Source of the DNA: Microbulbifer hainanensis
GTDB lineage: Bacteria > Pseudomonadota > Gammaproteobacteria > Pseudomonadales > Cellvibrionaceae
Direction: 5' to 3'
Length of the DNA stretch: 41,228 nt
NCBI RefSeq assembly: GCF_014904735.1
Contig: NZ_JACZCR010000035.1
Span: 1-41,228 of the forward strand
The translations under genes were made by a program, and so were the position numbers. Shown piece after piece: positions 1 to 7,875 of this stretch (its first letter is position 1; each line of letters begins with the position of its first letter). The notes below the pieces were generated by a model, which was not told where the DNA came from, did no database searches, and saw only the letters and a program-made list of their open reading frames with translations.

Positions 1-186
1 AGTGTCGCCGCGCAGGTGGTTTTTACTGTAATCCAGATAAATGCCCGCAGCGGCGGCACTGAAGCGGGCAGCTCTATCGGGCTCAGTCGTGAATAGCTCG
101 CGCAGGGACCACTTGTGCTGTTGATGGTGTGAATGCAGGCGGGCGATGGCAGCATCGCCGCTGAACGTCGGAGTTTCGCTTGTCAT
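1..186 (-). CDS. pgi: Glucose-6-phosphate isomerase, N-terminal fragment
   Basis: The minus strand encodes about 62 residues from an ATG at 186 and runs off the left edge. The segment has the start of a phosphoglucose isomerase: a helical N-terminus with LRELF, then a D-R-A-A-R-F stretch and the family signature YLDYSKN (compare the VDYSKN of E. coli Pgi). The enzyme interconverts glucose-6-phosphate and fructose-6-phosphate in the cytosol. Only the first tenth of the roughly 550-residue protein is here, so the active site cannot be checked. No strong ribosome binding site is visible before this ATG. Confidence 0.85.
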   Translation of the reverse strand, partial: MTSETPTFSGDAAIARLHSHHQQHKWSLRELFTTEPDRAARFSAAAAGIYLDYSKNHLRGDT

Positions 187-376
187 GGTGACTCTGGTTA
201 TAGCTCTTGCGGATGCGAGATACATTGGCGCGTCTGTCCACAATCGGCGAGCGGCAATGCAGCGGTTATTTATGCGTCAATGCTAGCGGTAAACGCTCGG
301 CAGAGCCAGAGGAAGCGAGACGAGGGGGAAGTAAATCCGGCGTGGGTAACGAAAGTTTTCGCAGGGCTGAAAAGCA

Positions 377-400
377 AATGCCGCTTCGAAAAGCGGCATT
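377..400 (-). terminator. Intrinsic terminator after the small lipoprotein gene
   Basis: A perfect 10-bp stem (AATGCCGCTT / AAGCGGCATT) with a 4-nt loop lies 24 bp past the stop of the lipoprotein gene. Read on the minus strand it is followed by a T-rich stretch (TTTGCTTTTC). Position and structure fit a terminator insulating this gene from pgi. Confidence 0.75.
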
Positions 401-423
401 GCTAATCCTGCTTGAAGAGGGTC

Positions 424-618
424 TTACTTGACCACTTTCATGCAGCGAACGCTGTCAGAAGCCATCCAACAATCCGCGTCAGCAGGGCAGGCCATCGACA
501 TTGGAATTTGTTCAGAGCCCGGAGGGCAGGATGCCGGCATCGGTGGCGCTGCACAGCAACCCGCCAGAACCAGTGCACTGATAATTCCGATTAAGTACTT
601 GGCTGGAGTGAAATTCAT
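424..618 (-). CDS. Small cysteine-rich lipoprotein, function unknown
   Basis: This is a 64-residue protein with a classic lipoprotein signal: a short positive N-terminus, a hydrophobic segment IIGIISALV-like and the lipobox LAGC with lipidated Cys21. The mature part is only about 44 residues but holds five further cysteines (22, 31, 44, 50, 59) and is rich in Pro and Met, so disulfides or metal binding are possible. An AAGGAG Shine-Dalgarno stands about 8 nt before the ATG, and a perfect hairpin terminator follows the stop, so a real monocistronic gene is likely. I do not recognise the family. No outer-membrane-retention Asp follows Cys21 (+2 is Cys), so outer-membrane targeting is expected if it is Lol-sorted. 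Confidence 0.75.
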   Translation of the reverse strand: MNFTPAKYLIGIISALVLAGCCAAPPMPASCPPGSEQIPMSMACPADADCWMASDSVRCMKVVK

Positions 619-1096
619 CCCCTAACTCCTTTCCGTTGATGTTAGCCATTAGCATAGCCAATAAAACGTCACCTGTTTGGTCAGCTTTGTAAAATGATTT
701 TCTACAAAGGTACCGCCCATTGGAGTGTAATAGGCACGCGGTTTAAATAGCTGCCACGGGTGAAGTCTGGATAATTTTTATGCCACTTTGTCGCAGGGAA
801 TTACCTAAATTTAAAGGGTTTTCCGCCAAAATGCTCCCGGGGCTATTGCGGGACGTGGAGATTTTTTTTGTATTGCGTGGCGGAAATTATTTTCCCGCAA
901 AGTTATCGCAATTTTGCGCGCCATGTTTTATTGGGACGCTCATGCTTTACGAATTGGAAATTCCTGATTGCGGACAAGGCACCAGTTGCTAACAGTGAAG
1001 AAACCATCCGCAAGAAGGATAGCCATTGCCGAATCGATGGGGGATGCTAAAAGTAGCTTTTCGCGCGCCGTTCATTGCCGCGCGAAAATCGTTGAA
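619..1096. other. Gene-poor AT-richer intergenic region
   Basis: This 478-bp stretch has no credible gene. The short open frames lack Shine-Dalgarno sites and recognisable composition. It contains a 7-bp inverted repeat CTTTGTA/TACAAAG (685-709), about 70-90 bp upstream of the lipoprotein ATG, where an operator could sit. A weak plus-strand hairpin (TCCCG/CGGGA near 848-866) is followed seven bases later by a run of eight T. A perfect 10-bp inverted repeat lies at 1058-1088. Base composition is clearly lower in GC than the flanks between about 640 and 980. Confidence 0.5.
1058..1088. repeat. Perfect 10-bp inverted repeat after the DUF3549 gene
   Basis: TTTTCGCGCG and CGCGCGAAAA are exact reverse complements separated by 11 nt, 9 bp past the stop of the DUF3549 gene. 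It would form a strong hairpin in RNA, but both strands end the stem in AAAA rather than a U-tract, so it is not a textbook intrinsic terminator. It may act as a 3'-end stabiliser. Confidence 0.6.
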
Positions 1097-2140
1097 TCAG
1101 TGAGTGGGGGCCGGTCCGTGCAGGAAGGTGCCGAAGGCACTGGCCAGGGCCTCCGGGCGCTTCGGATCGCGCAGTGCCGCGAGTAGGGCGCTACGAACCG
1201 GCGCCAGAAACATGAGGTCGCTCAGCAGCAGATTGAAGCGCTCCTGGCTCTGGTGAGTCGCCAGCGCGGCGAGCCAGCTGGCGGCGAGGTCGTCATGCGC
1301 CAGATCCTGCGCGCAGCGACTGCCGATGGCCGCGACTACTTCGCCGTTTTGTGCGGCCGGGCCCTGTAACAGTTCCAGTAAAAACGATCGTCGTAGACCG
1401 TCGGCCGGCGAATGCGAAACGCCGCGCACCGCCGCGGCAACAATCGCGAAATCGACGGGATCGGCTCGCAGGGCGCTGTCGGCGCATTCGACAATGCGTT
1501 GCGCGAGGCGGTGATCGATGGCCTCGTTTTCCAGGCTCTGGCACAGACCGACGAAAACCGGCGGTGCCAGTTCGCCCAGCTTGCCCAGAAGCAGATCTCT
1601 TTGACTTTCCCAGTGCGCCGCCAGGTCGGCAATGCCCTGGACGCCCAACTGGTCCCAGCGATGGGATTGCGGTGCGCGGCAGTAAGCGAGTACGCCTTCG
1701 TAGTATTCGCTGGCGGGGCGTTTCAGCAGCTGTGCCACTTTTGCGTGAAAGCTGGCCTGGCGCTCCGGCGCGGGGCTAAAGGCAATACCGCTCTCTTCCA
1801 GCGCGCTGTGCAGTTGCGCACCCAGGTCCTCCTGCTCTCCCTGGCCGAGCTTTTCGATCAGCAGGTGCAGGAAGGCATCGCGCACCGGTAATTGCAATTT
1901 GCCCTGTTCATCCAGTGGCAGACGCAGAAACCAGATCACTGGCTCGCCGCTCTCCGGCGGCAGCAGCACCAGTCCGGTCCACGCATGGCGCAGGTAGGGG
2001 TGCGGCCACGGCGCCTGCCCGGCTTCGAAGGCTTCGACCGCAGAGCGCGGTACCGACTGCACGCGCCGGCCCAGGTCGAACCAGCGCTGTTTGAATTGTG
2101 CCGCGGCGATCAGGCCGCTCAGGGTACCGCTTTGCTGCAT
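1097..2140 (-). CDS. DUF3549 family protein
   Basis: The product is 347 residues, the usual length of this uncharacterised gammaproteobacterial family. It begins MQQSGTLSGLIAAAQ and has the family's WFDLGRRVQ and PYLRHAWTGLVLL segments near the N-terminus. An all-helical C-terminal part is rich in Ala and Leu (repeat-like). No signal peptide, membrane span or catalytic motif is evident, so a cytosolic protein-interaction role is possible but unproven. It starts 18 nt after the nhaC stop on the same strand and is probably cotranscribed with it; no good Shine-Dalgarno is visible. Function unknown. Confidence 0.8.
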   Translation of the reverse strand: MQQSGTLSGLIAAAQFKQRWFDLGRRVQSVPRSAVEAFEAGQAPWPHPYLRHAWTGLVLLPPESGEPVIWFLRLPLDEQGKLQLPVRDAFLHLLIEKLGQGEQEDLGAQLHSALEESGIAFSPAPERQASFHAKVAQLLKRPASEYYEGVLAYCRAPQSHRWDQLGVQGIADLAAHWESQRDLLLGKLGELAPPVFVGLCQSLENEAIDHRLAQRIVECADSALRADPVDFAIVAAAVRGVSHSPADGLRRSFLLELLQGPAAQNGEVVAAIGSRCAQDLAHDDLAASWLAALATHQSQERFNLLLSDLMFLAPVRSALLAALRDPKRPEALASAFGTFLHGPAPTH

Positions 2141-2158
2141 CGGGTCGTCAAATCTCGG

Positions 2159-3622
2159 TTATTGAGCCACTTTGGCAGTGAGCGGCATCTGTTTGAAGTG
2201 AAGCCAGCCGTACGCGATGGCCAGCAGCGGACAGATCAGGTTGAACAGTGCATAAGGCGCATAGTGCCAGGTGGCAATGCCCAGGGTACCGGACATGAAA
2301 GCGCCGCAGGTGTTCCAAGGAATCAGTACCGAGGTAATGGTACCGGAGTCTTCCAGGGAGCGGGACAGGTTCAGCCCGTGCAGGCCCATGTCGGCAAAGG
2401 CTTCGCGGAACATACGTCCGGGGATAATGATAGCCATGTACTGGTCGCCGGCGGCGGCATTCATACCGAAACAGGTCAGTACAGTGGTGGTTACCAGGGC
2501 GCCAACGCTCTTAACACGGGACAGGGCCCAGTTGACGATGCGCTCGAGGAAGCCGGCCTTTTCCATGGCGCCGCCGAAGGCCATGGCGGAGATGATCAGC
2601 CAGATGGTGTTCAGCATGCTGCTCATGCCGCCCTTGGACAGCAATTCGGCGACATTTTCGTTGCTGGAAGAAGACTTGTAGCCGTCGAACAGGCTGTACC
2701 AGCCGCCCTTGACCACGGCCAGTGCACCTTCGCCGCCGCCGAGGCGCCGCGCGGCATCAGTCTCGAAGGTCATGCCGATAATCACGCCGGCCAGTGCGCC
2801 GATGATCAGGGTCGGGTAGGCGGGCATCTTGCGCCAGGCCATGAACAGCAGCAGTGCCAGCGGCAGCAGGCTGACCAGGGAAATATGGAATTCCGCCTGC
2901 AGCGCGGTCAGCAGCGTCTCGATATCCGCGGTGTCGGTTTGTGCGGCGTGGGTTCTCAGGCCGATGATGGAGAAAATCACTACCGCCAGGGTAAAGGCCG
3001 GAATGGTGGTCCACAGCATATGGCGGATATGCTGGAACAGGTTGTTGGAGGTAACCGCGGCAGCCAGGTTGGTGGTGTCGGACAGCGGCGACATCTTGTC
3101 GCCGAAGTAGGCGCCGGAGATAACCGCGCCGGCAGTGATTTCCGGCGACAGCTGCAGTGCCTGCGAGATACCGATCAATGCCACACCGAGGGTGCCAGCG
3201 GTGGTCCAACTGGAGCCGATGCTGAGACCGACCACGGCACAGATCAGGCAGCTGGCGGCGTAGAACCATTGCGGTGACAAGATCTGCACGCCGTAGTAGA
3301 TCATCGAAGGTACTGTGCCGGCGAGAATCCAGCTACCGATCAGCGCGCCCACGGCGAGCAGGATCAGGATGGCGCCGAACACCAGGCTGATACCGTGCAG
3401 CATGCCCCCTTCCATTTCGTTCCAGGTGTAGCCGTTTTTCATGCCGACCAGCGCGGCCACACCGGCGCACAGCAACAGGGCAATCTGGTTGGGGCCGTAG
3501 GAGGAGTCGGCGCCGAAAAACTGTACTGACATAAATAGCATCAGGATCAGTAGCAGTAGGGGCATCAGCGCATCACCCAGACTGGGTTTGCGGGGTTCGG
3601 GGGTGGAACTGGTCTGCGTCAA
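2159..3622 (-). CDS. nhaC: Na+/H+ antiporter, NhaC family
   Basis: The product is a 487-residue polytopic membrane protein with about a dozen hydrophobic segments. NhaC-type features include the conserved stretches SSWTTAGTLGVALIGI, GAVISGAYFGDKMSPLSDTTNLAA (with its Gly/Asp/Asn-rich half-helix) and, late in the protein, DSGTITSVLIPWNTCGAFMSGTLG. The family exchanges cytoplasmic Na+ for external H+, or malate-2H+ for Na+-lactate in the MleN branch. The start is TTG at 3622, supported by AGGAG six nt upstream; the next Met lies inside the first membrane span. It is first of a two-gene minus-strand unit with the DUF3549 gene. Substrate is inferred from the family only, but Na+ handling would suit a marine organism. 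Confidence 0.88.
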   Translation of the reverse strand: MTQTSSTPEPRKPSLGDALMPLLLLILMLFMSVQFFGADSSYGPNQIALLLCAGVAALVGMKNGYTWNEMEGGMLHGISLVFGAILILLAVGALIGSWILAGTVPSMIYYGVQILSPQWFYAASCLICAVVGLSIGSSWTTAGTLGVALIGISQALQLSPEITAGAVISGAYFGDKMSPLSDTTNLAAAVTSNNLFQHIRHMLWTTIPAFTLAVVIFSIIGLRTHAAQTDTADIETLLTALQAEFHISLVSLLPLALLLFMAWRKMPAYPTLIIGALAGVIIGMTFETDAARRLGGGEGALAVVKGGWYSLFDGYKSSSSNENVAELLSKGGMSSMLNTIWLIISAMAFGGAMEKAGFLERIVNWALSRVKSVGALVTTTVLTCFGMNAAAGDQYMAIIIPGRMFREAFADMGLHGLNLSRSLEDSGTITSVLIPWNTCGAFMSGTLGIATWHYAPYALFNLICPLLAIAYGWLHFKQMPLTAKVAQ

Positions 3623-3897
3623 GTTGAACTCCTGGTCTACTGCGAGGCCTTACCCTGGTATTCGGGGCGCCTTCATTATCATTGTTTTGGCCGTCTCGGA
3701 CGGGCGAAGCCGGATATTCTCCCGGCTGCGGCCCACCGTGTCCACACCGGTTGGTCGGGCACAGTGCTGGCAGTTCGGCGGCGCTTCCGGTATGTTCTGC
3801 GCCGGCCCGGTGCCGGCACTACGGTACCGCAGGTTCCCAGATTGTCCACAATAAGAAAGCGCCGCCGCCCGGTGCGCGGCTGGCAGGTAGTGATTTC

Positions 3898-5067
3898 ATG
3901 AGAGCAAGTGAGTTGGATCCGGCACAGTTCGAAGATATTCGCCCCTATCGCGACGACGAGGCGCGGGCGGTGCTCGACCGGATGATTGCGGACCCCGAGA
4001 TGTCGCACGCAGCGGCCCACTTCCTGGTGCCCAAGCTGGCCCGGCTGGAAGGGCCGGTCGCGTGGCTGGTGCGCCAGTTTGTGCGCTTCAAGTTCCGTAA
4101 GGTAAAGAATATCCGTGGTGTGCAGGAAATCATCGCCACCTACCTGGAAATGGCGGTCAACCGCACCAGTAGCGGGCTGACCATCTCCGGTCTGGATACC
4201 CTGCCGCGCGACCGCGCCTGTCTGTTTGTGAGCAACCACCGGGATATCGCCATGGACCCGGCGCTGGCCATTCTCGCGATGTTCGAGGAGGGGCACGAAA
4301 CCTCGCGCATTGCCATCGGCGACAATCTGCTCACCAAGCAATTTGCCACCGATATCATGAAGTTGAACAAGAGTTTCGTGGTCAAGCGCAACGCCGGCAA
4401 CCGCCGCGAGAAGCTGGCAGCGGCCACCCAGCTGTCCAATTACATCTACCACTCGGTGGTGAATGAAAACGAACACGTGTGGATCGCGCAGCGCTCCGGC
4501 CGCGCCAAAGACGGCCTGGACCGTACCAATCCCGCGCTGGCAGCGATGTTCGCGATGACCAAGGACAAGGAAACCCCATTTGCGGATTTCTGGCGCAAGC
4601 TGCACATAGTGCCGCTGTCGATTTCCTATGAGTGGGATCCCTGCGACGAGCAAAAGGCCAAGCAGCTGTACTTCGAAGAGCACAAGGAGTACCGCAAGGG
4701 CAAACATGAGGATCTCGGTGCGATCGCCAAGGGGATTACCGGTTTCAAAGGGCATATCCACACGGCCTTTGGCACCCCGATCGAGGGCGACTTCAACGAT
4801 GTGGCGTCCCTTGCCGAAGAGATCGACCGCCAGGTCATTGGCAACTATGTGCTGCACCCGACTAACCTGATCGCCTATCAGATGATCTACGGCGAAGCGC
4901 CCGCGCTGCCCGTGGGCTACCCGGCGAAGCCGTGGCATCCGGACGAGCACGCGGAGACCCGCGCAAAATTCGAGGCGCGCATGGCGAAGGTTGACGAGCG
5001 CTGGCGCGACAAGGCGATCCAGTCCTATGCCAACCCGGTGGTTTCCAGGCTCGCCTACAACGACTAG
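3898..5067 (+). CDS. 1-acyl-sn-glycerol-3-phosphate acyltransferase (PlsC-like)
   Basis: The protein has 389 residues from the ATG at 3898. The open frame reaches further upstream, but that extension is low-complexity and not protein-like. The acyltransferase block starts near residue 108 with the motif FVSNHRDIAMDPA, a variant of the NHxxxxD catalytic motif with His114 as base. It continues with WIAQRSGRAKDG near residue 195, matching the substrate-binding block III. The long N-terminal region (1-100) and the C-terminal part are typical of the larger acyltransferases of marine gammaproteobacteria rather than of 240-residue PlsC. It probably acylates lysophospholipid or glycerol-phosphate acceptors at the inner membrane. 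It is divergent from nhaC and separated from dinG by several hairpins, so probably monocistronic. Confidence 0.82.
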   Translation: MRASELDPAQFEDIRPYRDDEARAVLDRMIADPEMSHAAAHFLVPKLARLEGPVAWLVRQFVRFKFRKVKNIRGVQEIIATYLEMAVNRTSSGLTISGLDTLPRDRACLFVSNHRDIAMDPALAILAMFEEGHETSRIAIGDNLLTKQFATDIMKLNKSFVVKRNAGNRREKLAAATQLSNYIYHSVVNENEHVWIAQRSGRAKDGLDRTNPALAAMFAMTKDKETPFADFWRKLHIVPLSISYEWDPCDEQKAKQLYFEEHKEYRKGKHEDLGAIAKGITGFKGHIHTAFGTPIEGDFNDVASLAEEIDRQVIGNYVLHPTNLIAYQMIYGEAPALPVGYPAKPWHPDEHAETRAKFEARMAKVDERWRDKAIQSYANPVVSRLAYND

Positions 5068-5373
5068 TGGTCCAGGCGGCAAATTCTGTAACCGATCTCT
5101 CCGCCACAGTCTCCAGCGCTGGGTTGCAAAAGCTTGAATTAGCGCTGCCAGTCCGGCGCTTTTTCGCCTTGCTCTGGAGCCTGCGGCTGTGAGCTTTAGC
5201 TACCGAATTTACTGCTTGAACCACTGGGCGGGTCTCGCGCCGCGATTTCGGGTACCATTCGTCGAGGATGAGGCGCGTCCCTGCGCCTCATATGCTTTGC
5301 TGGCAGCCGATAGCTGCCGGGAATTGTTCCCGATTAATTTTTCATCACTCCGCACGCAGCGCTAGATATTCCC
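5068..5373. other. Intergenic region with three consecutive hairpins
   Basis: There is no gene in this 306-bp gap. Its right half holds three stems in a row: ATGAGGCGC/GCGCCTCAT (5268-5291, perfect 9 bp), GGCAGC/GCTGCC (5302-5318) and CGGGAA/TTCCCG (5318-5332). The last is followed by ATTAATTTTTC and could terminate the acyltransferase transcript. A weaker AGCGC/GCGCT stem followed by T5 lies near 5142-5165. dinG begins 41 bp after the last stem. Confidence 0.55.
5318..5342 (+). terminator. Candidate intrinsic terminator before dinG
   Basis: CGGGAA-TTG-TTCCCG forms a short 6-bp stem, followed by ATTAATTTTTC. It is the last of three tandem hairpins. The stem is short, so termination efficiency is uncertain. 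Confidence 0.4.
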
Positions 5374-7536
5374 TTGCTTAACGACCAACACAAAAAGGCC
5401 ATCCAGACCGCCTACAGCCAGTTCCTGGCCGGCCGCGAACTCAAGGCCCGCTACGGGCAGAAGCTGATGGTGGCGGCGATAGCGCGCAGTCTGGGCGCTA
5501 TCGTCCAGGACGGTGCCGGTGAGCGCGACAGCGCCAAGACCGACGGCGAACATATCTGCGTGGTCGAGGCGGGCACCGGTACCGGCAAGACCGTGGCTTA
5601 CCTGCTCGCGGCCATTCCCCTGGCCCAGGCCCAGGACAAGAAACTGGTGGTTTCCACGGCCACCGTAGCCCTGCAGGAGCAGATCATCTACAAGGATCTG
5701 CCGGAAGTCGCGCGCCACAGCGGTCTGCAGTTTGATTACAGCCTCGCCAAGGGGCGCGGCCGCTATATGTGTCTGTCCAAGCTTGACCAATTGCTGTCCA
5801 GCTTCAGCGACAGTGGCAAGGGAGTGAGTCTGGGTCTCTATGAAGACGAGCTGCCTCAGGTGGACGAGACGGGCGTAAAGCTCTATCGCGATATGGCCGA
5901 TAAGCTGGCCACCGGTGGCTGGGACGGAGACCGCGACAACTGGCCGGATACCATCGAGGTGAAGGATTGGAGTCTTGTCACCACCGATCACCGCCAGTGC
6001 AGTGGGCGCCGCTGCCCGCACGTCACCAACTGCAGCTTCTTCCGCGCGCGCGAGAATCTCGGCAAGACCCAGGTGATTGTCGCCAACCACGACCTACTGC
6101 TGGCGGACCTTGCCCTCGGTGGCGGCGCGATACTGCCGCCGCCGGAAGAGACCATCTACGTTCTCGACGAGGCCCACCACCTGCCGGACAAGGCGCTGAA
6201 CCATTTTTCCCACCACAGTCGCGTGGGTGCTTCCACCGGCTGGCTCGACCAGGCCAACAAGAATCTCGGCCAGATGCTCGGCGAGATCGGTGACGGGGCG
6301 GAATTGGATCGCTGCGGCGAACAGCTGCCGGGGCTACTGACCTCGGCCAAGCAGGGGCTGGAGCAGATGTGGCCGCTGATCGAGGCGCACTGCGAATTTG
6401 AGGATGACCGCGGTAACGGCTTTAATAACAACCGCTCTGGCAGCATTCGCCACCGCTTCGAGGGCGGTGTGGTTCCGGAACCGATCATGCAGCTGGCAGA
6501 AAAGCTGCGCGAGGATTTTGACGAGCTGGAGTCGGCGCTGAACAAGATGCTGCAGGCCGCCCAGCGCCTGCTCGAGGATCCGCATTCACCGGTGCCGGCT
6601 GTGGATCTGGAGCGCTGGTATCCGCAGCTGGGCAGCTGGTATGGCCGCGCAGAGGCGAACCTGCAGCTGTGGGCCAACTACGCCCGCGAGGACGCCGCAG
6701 GCGCGCTGCCGCAGGCGCGTTGGGTTACGCTGGTGGATTGGGGTGGTTCAACGGATTTTGAGGTGTGCAGTTCGCCGATCCTGGCGGGCAAGACGCTCGA
6801 ATACAGTCTCTGGCGTCGCTGTTTCGGCGCCGTGTTGACGTCGGCCACGTTGACCGCGCTGGGCAAGTTCGACCGCCTGAAGATGCGCGCGGGCACACCG
6901 GACAAAGCCAGCTACCAGGTGGTGCCGAGCCCGTTTGATTTTTCCCGGGCTACGCTGCGCGTGCCGGCCTCCGCCGTGGATGCGGGCAATGCCGACGAGC
7001 ATACCAATGCAGTGATTGCCGCGCTGCCCGAGCTGTTGCAAGACGAGCGCGGGGCACTGGTCCTGTTTTCCTCGCGCCGGCAGATGGAAACGGTGTACGA
7101 ATCCCTGCCCGGTACCTGGCGTAACCGCATCCTGATGCAGGGGCAGCGCTCCCGCCAGCAGCTGCTGGAGAATCACCGCGAAACCATCGATGGCGGCGGC
7201 AGCAGTGTGCTGTTCGGTCTCGCCAGTTTTGCCGAGGGACTCGACCTGCCCGGTGATTACTGTCGGCACGTGGTGATCGCCAAACTGCCGTTCGCCGTGC
7301 CCGACGACCCTATCGAGGCGGCGCTGGCAGAGTGGATCGAAGCCAAGGGCGGCAATCCGTTTATGCAGATTACCGTGCCGGATGCGGCGCTGAAGCTGGT
7401 GCAGGCCTGTGGGCGACTGCTGCGCGCCGAGGGCGACAGCGGCACCGTTACACTGCTGGACCGGCGCATAGTTACGCGCCGCTACGGACGTGCGATTCTC
7501 GATTCTTTGCCGCCGTTTAGCCGCAAGATTGATTAA
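5374..7536 (+). CDS. dinG: ATP-dependent DNA helicase DinG
   Basis: A 720-residue XPD-like superfamily 2 helicase. The Walker A motif EAGTGTGKT is at 65-73 and the DEAH box (VLDEAHH) at 265-268. Four cysteines suited to bind the [4Fe-4S] cluster lie between them: C133, C209, C214 and C220. The C-terminal helicase half carries VLFSSRRQME and FAEGLDLPGD, and ends with QACGRLLRAEGDSGTVTLLDRR. DinG unwinds DNA 5'-3', including R-loops and forked structures, in damage tolerance. The start is taken as TTG (5374) because the preceding in-frame codons back to the stop at 5335 contain no ATG or GTG. The protein family aligns from LNDQHKKAIQTAYSQFL. yqcC follows 10 bp later and is probably cotranscribed. 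No LexA box was recognised upstream. Confidence 0.93.
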   Translation: MLNDQHKKAIQTAYSQFLAGRELKARYGQKLMVAAIARSLGAIVQDGAGERDSAKTDGEHICVVEAGTGTGKTVAYLLAAIPLAQAQDKKLVVSTATVALQEQIIYKDLPEVARHSGLQFDYSLAKGRGRYMCLSKLDQLLSSFSDSGKGVSLGLYEDELPQVDETGVKLYRDMADKLATGGWDGDRDNWPDTIEVKDWSLVTTDHRQCSGRRCPHVTNCSFFRARENLGKTQVIVANHDLLLADLALGGGAILPPPEETIYVLDEAHHLPDKALNHFSHHSRVGASTGWLDQANKNLGQMLGEIGDGAELDRCGEQLPGLLTSAKQGLEQMWPLIEAHCEFEDDRGNGFNNNRSGSIRHRFEGGVVPEPIMQLAEKLREDFDELESALNKMLQAAQRLLEDPHSPVPAVDLERWYPQLGSWYGRAEANLQLWANYAREDAAGALPQARWVTLVDWGGSTDFEVCSSPILAGKTLEYSLWRRCFGAVLTSATLTALGKFDRLKMRAGTPDKASYQVVPSPFDFSRATLRVPASAVDAGNADEHTNAVIAALPELLQDERGALVLFSSRRQMETVYESLPGTWRNRILMQGQRSRQQLLENHRETIDGGGSSVLFGLASFAEGLDLPGDYCRHVVIAKLPFAVPDDPIEAALAEWIEAKGGNPFMQITVPDAALKLVQACGRLLRAEGDSGTVTLLDRRIVTRRYGRAILDSLPPFSRKID

Positions 7537-7546
7537 AGTAAAAGTT

Positions 7547-7873
7547 ATGAATCCGATATATGACGACGTCGCCCTGTTGCTGTTGAAACTGGAGGCCGAG
7601 CTGCGCCGGCTGCAACTGTGGCAGGAAGAGGCACCACCCGCCGAGGCGTTGGCGAGCAAGGAACCCTTCTGCGTGGATACCCTGTCGCTGCCGCAGTGGT
7701 TGCAGTTTGTTTTCCTGCCGCGCATGGTCGAGCTGATTGAGGGAGCGCGACCGCTGCCCACCGAGTGCGGCATAGCGCCCATCGCCGAGGAGTATTTCCG
7801 CGGCGGCGACTACACCGCCGGTGAGCTGATCCAGCTGCTCGAGGAAATCGACACCCGCCTGCAGCGGGGCTGA
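7547..7873 (+). CDS. yqcC: YqcC family protein (DUF446)
   Basis: A 108-residue protein of the YqcC family, of usual length. It has the characteristic Leu-rich helical start (VALLLLKLEAELRRLQLW), the central SLPQWLQFVFLPRMVELIE and GDYTAGELIQLLEEID near the C-terminus. In other gammaproteobacteria the gene often sits beside the tRNA pseudouridine synthase truC; here it follows dinG. The ATG at 7547 was chosen over an upstream in-frame ATG at 7490, which would overlap dinG. Function is unknown. It converges on kmo with only 2 bp between the two stops and no hairpin separating them. Confidence 0.85.
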   Translation: MNPIYDDVALLLLKLEAELRRLQLWQEEAPPAEALASKEPFCVDTLSLPQWLQFVFLPRMVELIEGARPLPTECGIAPIAEEYFRGGDYTAGELIQLLEEIDTRLQRG

Positions 7874-7875
7874 AG

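Noticed and set aside
780..992. 70-codon plus-strand frame in the gap after the small lipoprotein gene
   Set aside because: No Shine-Dalgarno and no family resemblance; a second, unrelated frame overlaps it.
1058..1088. Intrinsic terminator for the DUF3549 gene
   Set aside because: The stem is perfect, but on either strand the 3' side ends in A rather than U residues, so it is reported only as an inverted repeat.
1892..3277. Long plus-strand open frame (461 codons) opposite nhaC and the DUF3549 gene
   Set aside because: Gln/Gly/Arg-rich translation without domain-like pattern. The minus-strand frames there are clear protein families, and the long antisense frame is a product of high GC at third positions.
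3679..5082. 467-codon minus-strand open frame opposite the acyltransferase gene
   Set aside because: The plus strand carries the NHRD acyltransferase motif; the antisense translation has no recognisable features.
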